Shown: one piece after another, positions 7,174-15,311 of the stretch
Layout of the letters: each line of letters opens with the position of its first letter
Position numbering within the stretch: position 1 is the stretch's first letter
Source: an uncultured Sediminibacterium sp.
GTDB lineage: Bacteria; Bacteroidota; Bacteroidia; Chitinophagales; Chitinophagaceae
DNA length: 64,000 nucleotides
Direction of reading: 5' to 3'
Assembly (NCBI RefSeq): GCF_946481145.1
Contig: NZ_CAMLMJ010000009.1
Coordinates: 68,279-132,278, forward strand
Program-made: the position numbers and the translations under genes
The notes under the pieces: model-generated
Database searches by the model: none
What the model was told of the DNA's origin: nothing
The model's input: the letters and a program-made list of their open reading frames with translations, nothing else

Positions 7174-10110
7174 ATGGAGAGAAATGCAAGATTTATATTA
7201 CCCGTGGTAGCCTATATACCCTGTATAGTTGCTTTGTTGCTGTTTGCCCAAAACAGTACCCTGGCCCAGCCATATACAACCATCGAAGTAAAAAAGGATA
7301 AACCTTACGAAAACCGCACCCTCCCAGCCGAGAAAACAGGCAATAAAAAGTTTACCCTTCCAAAGAGGATTTATAATAATACCGTTACGCATTTCAACTA
7401 TTACTTCAATGCCAACCAGCGGTTGAATGAAATTTTGGAAAGGGCCACTGAATCGCACCGAGACGATTATACCCAGCTATTGTCGTTTTATGATTACGAC
7501 CTGGAAACAACAGCACAGGATCATATAGATACAGTTTTGTATAAATGTACAGCGGGCATTCTGTTACATGATCTTAGAAGCGATTGGGTAGACAACCTTT
7601 ATATGCTCATGGGTCGGGCATATTTGTTAAGAAAGGATTTTGATTCTGCCCAGATGGTATTCCAATACGTGAATTATGCATTTGCTCCGAAAGACGACGG
7701 CTATGATATTCCCATCGGAAGTAACCAGAGTAATGCAGGAGGGGTATTCTCTATTGCCACAAGTGAAAAAAGAAATCTCTGGAAAAAACTAACTACAACA
7801 CTCCCCAGCAGAAATGAAAGTTTTATCTGGATGGTCAGAACTTATCTTGAACAGGAAAAAACAGCCGAAGCTGCCGGATTGCTTGCCCTGCTAAGAAGCG
7901 ACGCACTCTTCCCAAACAGGTTACAGCCTTCACTCGATGAATTAAGTGCCTACCTGTTTTATAAACTGAATGCTTACGACAGCGCCGCCACTTACCTCGT
8001 ACGCTCTTTAAAAAAAGGTAATGATGATCTTGCCAGAGCTAGGTCTTATTACCTTGCTGGGCAACTATACGAACTCGCCGGAAACAATACAGCTTCCATA
8101 CAATCTTACCAAACAGCCATCAGGTATTCTACTGATCCTTTTATGGAAGTTTATGCAAGACTGAACATTGCTGCTCTTTCTACTGGCGATAAAGAAAATG
8201 CGCTACAGGAGAACCTGAACGAATTACTCAAAATGGCCAAAAAAGATAAATACGATGTGTACCGCGACATCATTTATTATGCTGCTGCCAAGCTTGAGTT
8301 GTCCAGAAAAAATTACCCAACAGCACAACAGTTATTGTTAAAAAGCATTGCATATAGCAACGATAATCCGCTACAAAAGCAAGAAAGTTTTCTTTTACTG
8401 GGCGACTTGAATTATGATCGAAAATCGTATGGTCAATCATTCCGTTTTTACGACAGTATTCAGGTTAGTATGCTGAAAGAAGCAGAGCAGGAAAGAATTA
8501 CTAAACGTAAACCAGCGCTGCAACTCATTTCAGAGAATGAGGAGAATATTATTCGGGAAGATAGTGTTCAGTTGATTGCTGCAATGCCGGAAGCTGATCG
8601 TTTGAGTTTGCTTAAAGGACTACTTAGAAAACTGAGAAAAGAAAGAGGTTTAAAAGAAACGGACGAACCCTCTTTCGGTAGTGATATTCCTGCAGATAAA
8701 AACCAGGCCGCTGATTTATTCGCCAATAATTCCGGAGAATTTTATTTTCAGAATGCCAATTTAAAGAGCCGTGGTTTTAATGAGTTCACCAAAATTTGGG
8801 GCAACAGACCAAATGTAGATGGCTGGAGAAGACAATCCGCAGTTGACAAAGTATTGCCCGCTGTAAACCAGGCTACTGTATCTGCCGATAATAAAACGGT
8901 TGATAAAAAACAAGAGCTTTCGCTGGAAGCATTACAGAATTCCATCCCATTAACTCCGGAACAAAAAGAAATATCCAATATCATTATTGCAAGAGGACTA
9001 TTGGAAAACGGAACAATCTTCATGGATCAGCTTAATGACTACCCATCGGCAATTGAAGCTTATGAATCTTTATTGAAAAGATTCCCTCGTTCAGCAGAAG
9101 CAGAAGAAGCAAGCTTTAAACTGATTCAATGCTACCGTAAAAGCAATCAAATTTCCGCCGCTGATTCACTGGAAGCTGTCTTCACCAAAAATTTCGCAGA
9201 TAGTCGCTTCCTTGCAGGTACACCAAATTCTTCAAACAAGGACCTGGCTACAACCAGTTATAACAATATTTACAACTTATTTGTAGAAGGAAAATTTGAA
9301 GCGGCAATTGCGGCTAAAAAACAAATTGAGCTACAGTTTAAAAACTCTAAGTGGACTCCCCAGTTATTGTATATTGAATCCATTTATTACATCAAAAAAT
9401 CTGAAGACAGTATTGCCATCGACCGGCTGGAGCAATTAATTACGAATTTCCCAACATCGCCCCTTACTGAAAAAGCGGCAACTATGATTGATGTACTTCA
9501 AAGAAGAAAGGAAATTGAATCATACCTCACGAATTTAACTGTTGAGCGACCAACTGAATCAATTACCAGGGGTATAGACCTTACAGGCCCGGCAACCATC
9601 ATCAATACAACAACGAAAAAGGATTCAACAGATACTGATATCCCAAAACCGAAGGAATTAAAACCTGCAGCAGGACTAAATCTTGTTAATGCAGTTAAGT
9701 CGCCTAAACTTGATCTGTCTGAACCAGAATATGAGTTTATACCTGCAGATACACAGTATGCTGTTGTGGTATTAAACAAAGTAGACGGCATGTTTGTGGG
9801 CGAAGCCAGAAACGCTGTGAACAGATTCAACCAGGAGCGCTTTTATAACAAACGATTACCCATTAATACCGTTACAATTGTTCCGGAAACACAACTTTTA
9901 CTGGTGGGCCCATTCCTTAGTGCGAGTGAAGCAGTAAGCTATACAGATCTTATTAAACCGCAGGCAGCCAAAAGCATATTACCCTGGTTAAGTGCTGAAA
10001 AATATGGATTTAATATTATCAGTCCTGCCAACCTTCGGATCTTGCAGCAGAAAAAAGATATTGCCGCATTCCGGGAATTTATGCAAAAGGCTTTACCTGG
10101 TAAATTTTAA
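7174..10110 (+). CDS. porW: Type IX secretion system TPR protein PorW/SprE
   Basis: PorW (SprE in Flavobacterium) is a periplasmic TPR protein needed for type IX secretion and gliding. It connects outer-membrane and inner parts of the machine. The N-terminal block after the signal peptide (NTVTHFNYYFNANQRLNEIL, then DDYTQLLSFYDYD) is the family's typical opening. Degenerate TPR repeats follow across the 978 residues, and a second repeat set starts near residue 620 (YPSAIEAYESLLKRFPRS). The C-terminus (YAVVVLNKVDG...) is a small SPOR-like alpha/beta domain. Characterised PorW proteins are lipoproteins. Here I see a type I-like signal ending in TLAQ and no lipobox. A type IX gene porQ lies 4 kb downstream. 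Confidence 0.85.
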   Translation: MERNARFILPVVAYIPCIVALLLFAQNSTLAQPYTTIEVKKDKPYENRTLPAEKTGNKKFTLPKRIYNNTVTHFNYYFNANQRLNEILERATESHRDDYTQLLSFYDYDLETTAQDHIDTVLYKCTAGILLHDLRSDWVDNLYMLMGRAYLLRKDFDSAQMVFQYVNYAFAPKDDGYDIPIGSNQSNAGGVFSIATSEKRNLWKKLTTTLPSRNESFIWMVRTYLEQEKTAEAAGLLALLRSDALFPNRLQPSLDELSAYLFYKLNAYDSAATYLVRSLKKGNDDLARARSYYLAGQLYELAGNNTASIQSYQTAIRYSTDPFMEVYARLNIAALSTGDKENALQENLNELLKMAKKDKYDVYRDIIYYAAAKLELSRKNYPTAQQLLLKSIAYSNDNPLQKQESFLLLGDLNYDRKSYGQSFRFYDSIQVSMLKEAEQERITKRKPALQLISENEENIIREDSVQLIAAMPEADRLSLLKGLLRKLRKERGLKETDEPSFGSDIPADKNQAADLFANNSGEFYFQNANLKSRGFNEFTKIWGNRPNVDGWRRQSAVDKVLPAVNQATVSADNKTVDKKQELSLEALQNSIPLTPEQKEISNIIIARGLLENGTIFMDQLNDYPSAIEAYESLLKRFPRSAEAEEASFKLIQCYRKSNQISAADSLEAVFTKNFADSRFLAGTPNSSNKDLATTSYNNIYNLFVEGKFEAAIAAKKQIELQFKNSKWTPQLLYIESIYYIKKSEDSIAIDRLEQLITNFPTSPLTEKAATMIDVLQRRKEIESYLTNLTVERPTESITRGIDLTGPATIINTTTKKDSTDTDIPKPKELKPAAGLNLVNAVKSPKLDLSEPEYEFIPADTQYAVVVLNKVDGMFVGEARNAVNRFNQERFYNKRLPINTVTIVPETQLLLVGPFLSASEAVSYTDLIKPQAAKSILPWLSAEKYGFNIISPANLRILQQKKDIAAFREFMQKALPGKF

Positions 10111-10185
10111 CGAGTAGGAAGCCATGCTTCCATTACTCTTACTTAGTTTTACGCATCGTTTTTTTAGAACCAATAGAGGATTGTT

Positions 10186-12591
10186 ATGTCAAAAACCGTT
10201 CGCATTTTCTGGCGCATTTTTTTCTGGTCCCTGGGCGGAGGAATTTTATTCCTTCTGATGATTAACTGGGGCTGGCTGGGCAGTATGCCTTCCATTGATG
10301 ATATAGAAAACCCATCTGCCTCCCTGGCTAGCCAGGTATATGCACAGGATGGTACACTGATGGGTAAATATTACCTCAATGGCGAAGACAGGATCAATGT
10401 TAAATACCAGGATATCAGCAAACATGTGATACATGCACTGGTAGCAACTGAAGACGAACGCTTCTACAACCATAGCGGTGTTGACCCAAGGTCTTTAGGA
10501 CGTGCCCTTGTATTTCTTGGAAGAGAAGGTGGTGCCAGTACCATTACGATGCAAACAGCAAAAAACCTCTTCACAGACAACTGGAGCACGCGTAATATTT
10601 TCCTGCGTATGATCCAGAAGATCAAGGAATCGATTATTGCGATAAAACTGGAACGCAACTTTACCAAAGAAGAAATCATCACGCTATACCTTAACACAGT
10701 TGCGTTTAGTGATAATGTATATGGAATCAGGAATGCTTCTAAAACATTTTTCCAAAAAGAGCCAGACCGTTTGAATATTGAAGAGTCTGCCGTATTGATT
10801 GGTATGTTGAAGGGAGCCACCATTTATAATCCCAGACGTAATCCAAAACTTGCCCTCGACAGGCGTAATACCGTTATCAATCAAATGGTTCGTAACGAAT
10901 ACCTGACGGATGCGGAAGCTACCATACTGAAGCGCAAGCCGATAGAACTGAACTATAAAAAGCTGGATGAAACTGCTGGTCTTGGCCCCTATTTCAGGAT
11001 GATACTTGCGGAAGAAATGAAAAAATGGTGCAAGGAAAACAAGAAGAACAATGGCGACCATTACAACCTTTACAGGGATGGATTAAAGATTTATACTACT
11101 ATCAATCCAAGAATGCAGCAATATGCGGAGGAAGCCGTTGCCAAGCACATGAACTTCATGCAGAAGCTTTTTAATAACCAGGCCAATATTAAAAACAAGT
11201 CGATCTGGAAAGGTTATGAAAATGTATTGGAAGCTGCTATGAAACAAAGCGACCGATGGAGAAATCTCGACCGAGAGGGTATGTCAGCAGAAGACATCAA
11301 AAAAACCTTCTACGAAAAAACACCCATGCGCATATTTGCCTGGAACAATAACAGGGAGACAGATACACTCATGACGCCCTATGATTCTATTCGTTACCAC
11401 AGACAGATGCTACAGGCCGGCTTTATGGTAATGGACCCGCTTACTGGGGAAATTAAAGCATGGGTTGGGGGTATTGGTTTTAAAACATATAAATACGACC
11501 ACGTAAATTTCAATACAAAGCGTCAGGTAGGTTCTACCATGAAACCTTTGCTGTATAGTCTTGCCATCGAAGAAGCCGGATTTACCCCAAACACAACTGT
11601 TTACGATGAACAACAGAATTTTGGCGGCTATGGGCTAGTACCAGCAACCAGCAGGTCTTGCCAGGGTGGCGCTTTACCAATGGCATCGGCATTGGCTTTT
11701 TCACGCAACTGTGCATCAGCCTATATAATGAAGCAATTAGATGGAGAAGGAAATAATGGTGCAAAAAGATTGGTGAATTTTCTTGAGCGTTGCGACTTTA
11801 AGACCAAGATAGAACCTTATCCATCCATTGCGCTTGGATCATGCGAAATTTCATTGTATGAAATGATGCAGGGCTTCAGTATGTTTCCTGGAAGAGGTTT
11901 TAATGTAAAGCCAATGTATATTACCCGTGTTGAGGATCGTAATGGTAATGTACTGGCAACTTTTACGCCAAAGCGTAAGGAAGTAATCAGCGAAGTAACG
12001 GCCTATTCAGTAGTAAAAATGATGCAGGGAACAGTACAGGTGGGTACCGGACGCGGTATCTGGGGTTACGGAATGCCGTCGGTTGAAATGGGTGCCAAAA
12101 CAGGAACTACCAATGATAATAGTGATGGCTGGTTTATGGGATATACACCTCAGTTAATGGCTGGTGCATGGGTAGGAGCCGATGATCGTTTTATTCACTT
12201 TAATAAAGAGAGCGCATGGGGACAAGGTGGTCGAGCTGCTATGCCAATATGGGCTTATTTTTTCAGTAAGGCCGCAGCAGATCCGAATTGCGGTATTGAT
12301 AAAAGTGCCCGCTTTGTAAAACCAGATGTGATGAATAACGATATCATCATCGATTACCTTAACGATTCAACACCTATACTGGGAGGAGAAGGAGAAGATG
12401 TTGGAACAGGTACTTCAGAGGATTATGAAGTGCCGCAAACCATAAAACTAGAAGATATCGCCCCTGAATCAGATATCAAAATAAACCCACCAAAAACACC
12501 GGAGAAAAAAGAGGGGAAGGGTTCAACAACCCCACCCCCGGCGGAAAAACCCAAAGCGGTTTTACCAAAGAAACCCGGAGGAGGGAAATAA
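10186..12591 (+). CDS. Class A penicillin-binding protein (PBP1A-like)
   Basis: This bifunctional peptidoglycan synthase is anchored by one N-terminal helix (about residues 8-28) and works in the periplasm. The glycosyltransferase (GT51) domain shows the EDERFYNHSG motif with catalytic Glu89, then GASTITMQ. The transpeptidase domain has the three penicillin-binding motifs: Ser450 in STMK, SRN at 506-508 and KTG at 638-640. The last 60 or so residues are Pro/Lys-rich and probably disordered. Length (801 aa) is normal. It starts 75 bases after porW, so it may be read from the same transcript. Confidence 0.93.
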   Translation: MSKTVRIFWRIFFWSLGGGILFLLMINWGWLGSMPSIDDIENPSASLASQVYAQDGTLMGKYYLNGEDRINVKYQDISKHVIHALVATEDERFYNHSGVDPRSLGRALVFLGREGGASTITMQTAKNLFTDNWSTRNIFLRMIQKIKESIIAIKLERNFTKEEIITLYLNTVAFSDNVYGIRNASKTFFQKEPDRLNIEESAVLIGMLKGATIYNPRRNPKLALDRRNTVINQMVRNEYLTDAEATILKRKPIELNYKKLDETAGLGPYFRMILAEEMKKWCKENKKNNGDHYNLYRDGLKIYTTINPRMQQYAEEAVAKHMNFMQKLFNNQANIKNKSIWKGYENVLEAAMKQSDRWRNLDREGMSAEDIKKTFYEKTPMRIFAWNNNRETDTLMTPYDSIRYHRQMLQAGFMVMDPLTGEIKAWVGGIGFKTYKYDHVNFNTKRQVGSTMKPLLYSLAIEEAGFTPNTTVYDEQQNFGGYGLVPATSRSCQGGALPMASALAFSRNCASAYIMKQLDGEGNNGAKRLVNFLERCDFKTKIEPYPSIALGSCEISLYEMMQGFSMFPGRGFNVKPMYITRVEDRNGNVLATFTPKRKEVISEVTAYSVVKMMQGTVQVGTGRGIWGYGMPSVEMGAKTGTTNDNSDGWFMGYTPQLMAGAWVGADDRFIHFNKESAWGQGGRAAMPIWAYFFSKAAADPNCGIDKSARFVKPDVMNNDIIIDYLNDSTPILGGEGEDVGTGTSEDYEVPQTIKLEDIAPESDIKINPPKTPEKKEGKGSTTPPPAEKPKAVLPKKPGGGK

Positions 12592-12698
12592 TGACTGCTA
12601 ATCAAGGATTGAATAAGACCTGGCATATGGTTTATAGCGATTATAACTCATGGCCTATTGATTTTAGCTGAACCATAAGCTATAAATAACCAACCCGT

Positions 12699-12725
12699 AA
12701 TTCAACGCTTGATTCGCACTACAAA
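12699..12725 (+). repeat. Fragment of the dispersed repeat tail
   Basis: The stretch TTCAACGCTTGATTCGCACT matches the end of the repeat at the window start (TTCAACCCTTGATTCGCATT, 124-143). It also matches, in reverse complement, DNA at 63889-63909. It is a short relic lying just before the HAD gene. The preceding 12592-12698 holds imperfect inverted repeats (TATGGTTTATAGC, GAACCATAAGCTATAAA) and no gene. Confidence 0.5.
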
Positions 12726-12734
12726 CAGAAGGAC

Positions 12735-13427
12735 ATGAATGATTTAAAAGTTATTGCTTTTGATGCGGATGATACCCTTTGGGTAAATGAACCCTATTTC
12801 AGGGAAACTGAAGACAGGTTTTGTGAATTACTGGAAGACTATCTCCCCCATCATTCAGTTGCAAGGGAACTACTACAGGTGGAAATCAGGAACATCAACT
12901 TATATGGCTATGGTGTAAAGGGTTTTATGCTGAGTATGATTGAAGCAGCCATGGAACTTTCACAAAAGACCATCAAGGTCGATGTAATTGAGAAGATTAT
13001 TGAACTTGGTAAAGAATTACTAGAAAAGCCCATTATTCAATTAGAAGATGTGGAAGATGTACTTCAATCATTACATGGAAAATACAAACTGGTTGTTGCC
13101 ACAAAAGGAGATTTACTGGACCAGGAAAGAAAATTAAGGAAGTCGGGACTCGAACATTATTTTCATCATATTGAAATTATGTCTGAGAAAAGAGACAGTG
13201 ATTACCTTAAGCTGTTAAAACATCTGGATATTCAACCTTCACAGTTTATGATGCTGGGTAATTCGCTGAAGTCTGATGTTTTACCTGTGCTGGATATTGG
13301 TGGACATGCAGTACATATTCCTTATCATACCACCTGGGCACATGAAACCATCGATAAAGATATTGAACATGTCAACTTCAGGCAGGTTAACTCTATTAAA
13401 GACGTTTTATCTTTTTTGCTTCCATGA
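12735..13427 (+). CDS. HAD-superfamily hydrolase
   Basis: The N-terminal motif FDADDTLW gives the HAD nucleophile Asp10 and acid Asp12. Motif II is the Thr in VVATKGD, and the C-terminal MMLGNSLKSDV holds the Mg-binding acidic residue. The cap is helical (residues about 18-85). HAD proteins with this plan are phosphatases or dehalogenases. The substrate cannot be read from sequence. The 230-aa cytosolic product is encoded in a two-gene unit: its stop overlaps the next start as ATGA. Confidence 0.85.
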   Translation: MNDLKVIAFDADDTLWVNEPYFRETEDRFCELLEDYLPHHSVARELLQVEIRNINLYGYGVKGFMLSMIEAAMELSQKTIKVDVIEKIIELGKELLEKPIIQLEDVEDVLQSLHGKYKLVVATKGDLLDQERKLRKSGLEHYFHHIEIMSEKRDSDYLKLLKHLDIQPSQFMMLGNSLKSDVLPVLDIGGHAVHIPYHTTWAHETIDKDIEHVNFRQVNSIKDVLSFLLP

Positions 13428-14047
13428 AAACCTTACTCGATATTAATAGCTGGAATCGTAAAGACCAGTTTCGTTTTTTTAATCAATTTGAAGAGCCTTT
13501 TTTTGGCATAACGGTTCAGGTAAATTGCGGCAGGGCTTATAAAGTGGCAAAGGAAAACGGTTTTTCTTTTTTTCTTTACTACCTCCATGCTTCTCTAAAA
13601 GCAGCGAATGAAACTACCCCATTTCGTTACCGGATTGAAGGGGAACAGGTGTATATATATGATCAGGTAAATGCTTCTCCAACGATCAACAGACCTGATG
13701 GCACTTTTGGGTTTTCTTATATGGATTATGATCCTGATTTTTCCATTTTTAGTGCCAATGCAAAAAATATAATTGATGAAGTTCGTAATACCTCTGGATT
13801 GATTCCTGCAATTTCAGGTGAAAACGTGATTCACTATTCATCAATACCCTGGCTAAACTTCACGAGTTTATCGCACGCCAGGAGTTTTAGTTTCAAAGAT
13901 TCCTGTCCGAAAATTTCATTTGGTAAAATGACCGGATCAAATGACGATGCTCAAATGCCGGTTTCCATTCATGTCCATCATGCATTGATGGATGGCTTTC
14001 ATGTTGCAACATTTGTTGACCGCTTTCAGGAACTTTTATTGAAGTAA
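13424..14047 (+). CDS. Chloramphenicol acetyltransferase-like (CatA-fold) acyltransferase
   Basis: The 207-residue length and the HHALMDG motif near the C-terminus (His185-His186, Asp190) match the CAT family, whose catalytic His lies in HHxxxDG. The N-terminal DINSWNRKDQFRFF also fits. Type CAT enzymes move acetyl from acetyl-CoA to chloramphenicol, but many chromosomal relatives in Bacteroidota have no known substrate, so a resistance role should not be assumed. The start overlaps the HAD gene by 4 bases, implying a joint pathway. It faces porQ with only 7 bases between the stops. Confidence 0.85.
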   Translation: MKTLLDINSWNRKDQFRFFNQFEEPFFGITVQVNCGRAYKVAKENGFSFFLYYLHASLKAANETTPFRYRIEGEQVYIYDQVNASPTINRPDGTFGFSYMDYDPDFSIFSANAKNIIDEVRNTSGLIPAISGENVIHYSSIPWLNFTSLSHARSFSFKDSCPKISFGKMTGSNDDAQMPVSIHVHHALMDGFHVATFVDRFQELLLK

Positions 14048-14054
14048 GGAATTA

Positions 14055-15089
14055 CTACAGGGAATTACCTTTCAGGTTAAAATTGAAAGAAAACTGGTGA
14101 AATAATTGTTGCTGGTAAAAGCCGCTAGCATATCGGATATGCAATTTTGGAAGTATTACCGATGCCCCAAAGTTAAACCCATTTAAACCATTACTGATAT
14201 TGAATCCGTTCAGGTCGTAACGTCTTTGGAAATTATAGCCGGTAGTAAATTCAATTTTTTCATGCGGATAAAATTGGGCTGCAATAACAATATGGTTGAA
14301 TACTTTTTGTAGTGTATTGGATTTTGAAAAATCATCATCACCCTCCCCTGCCCTGAAACTGGTATCGTTATAAAAATTATTGAACCGGTGTAAGTCGTGA
14401 AAGCTTAAAGAGAATTGTACAGGTGCATTTTTAAGTCGTTTTGAAATACCCATCTGCAGATCAAAAGGCAATTCTTCTTTCCTACCCGAACCGGCGTAAG
14501 TACTTAACTGGGTTCCCATATTTTTTACCACCACTGCAGCTTGTATTCCTTCTTCAGGGTCGTGGTAATTCAAGCCAACATCCATGGCTACGCCAGAAGA
14601 TCGGTATTGACCATAACCTGAATGAATAAATTTAAGGGTTGTTCCATACCACCATTTTTCTTTATGGCTTCTTGATGCCATAACCTGAACAACATAATCC
14701 CGGGGGGTAAACCTGCCGAAGATATTACCACTGGCATCTGTTTGGTCAATACTTCCGTAGTTGAAATAATTAATCCCTATTCCCAGATTGGTTTTAGCCT
14801 CTTCCAAATGCCAGCCACCCGTAATACTATAATTGCTGATCCCGGCAATAAATGCATTAAAGGATGTATTGATTTGCTGGTGCATATCGTTCCGTAGCAG
14901 GGCAGGATTTTGAAAAGCCATACCTACATCCTTTCCGGAAGAACTGATGTTTAATCCACCCAGCGCAGCAAGTTGAGCGGTATTGGGTTGCTTTAAAAAA
15001 TTAAACACAGCATTGCCACCCAATGTTTGGGATTTTCCCATATACCCTATGAGGAAGAAACAAGATGTTATTAGAATCCGGTAATGCAC
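14055..15089 (-). CDS. porQ: Type IX secretion system protein PorQ
   Basis: PorQ is an outer-membrane beta-barrel protein of the FadL-like PorV/PorQ group and is part of the type IX attachment complex with PorU, PorV and PorZ. The 344-residue product has a signal peptide ending near GKSQT. The family opening GGNAVFNFLKQPNTAQLAALGG and the phrase GMAFQNPALL follow. Alternating aromatic beta strands fill the rest, and an aromatic strand (FYQQQLFHQFSFNFNL) closes the barrel. The gene is separate from the other por genes, as is usual. With porW it shows that the organism has a type IX system. Confidence 0.88.
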   Translation of the reverse strand: MHYRILITSCFFLIGYMGKSQTLGGNAVFNFLKQPNTAQLAALGGLNISSSGKDVGMAFQNPALLRNDMHQQINTSFNAFIAGISNYSITGGWHLEEAKTNLGIGINYFNYGSIDQTDASGNIFGRFTPRDYVVQVMASRSHKEKWWYGTTLKFIHSGYGQYRSSGVAMDVGLNYHDPEEGIQAAVVVKNMGTQLSTYAGSGRKEELPFDLQMGISKRLKNAPVQFSLSFHDLHRFNNFYNDTSFRAGEGDDDFSKSNTLQKVFNHIVIAAQFYPHEKIEFTTGYNFQRRYDLNGFNISNGLNGFNFGASVILPKLHIRYASGFYQQQLFHQFSFNFNLKGNSL

Positions 15090-15194
15090 AATACAATCAA
15101 AACTAATATAACTGGGGAAGAAACCGGGAGGCTTTCTGTTATATTCTTAGAAATAAGAAATCCTGTTCCCTCTAAACCGGAAGCTGATGAAAAG

Positions 15195-15221
15195 AAAAAA
15201 TCCTCCATTAAAATGGAGGAT
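15195..15221 (-). terminator. Intrinsic terminator after lon
   Basis: On the minus strand ATCCTCCATT / AATGGAGGAT form a perfect 10-bp stem with a 2-base loop, followed by TTTTTTCTTTTC. It lies about 90 bases beyond the lon stop. The DNA between holds only a 7-codon reading frame on the plus strand (15244-15267). Confidence 0.8.
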
Positions 15222-15311
15222 CTTAACCCTTAAAACAACCAACATGAAGAAAATGTTGATGCTTTAATAACAATATTGTAGGCCAAAAGTTGACTTAAAA
15301 GATGTTTTTAT

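Noticed and set aside
13424..14047. Chloramphenicol resistance gene
   Set aside because: The CAT fold and HHxxxDG motif are there, but chromosomal Bacteroidota relatives have unknown substrates and no mobile context is present, so a resistance call is not supported.
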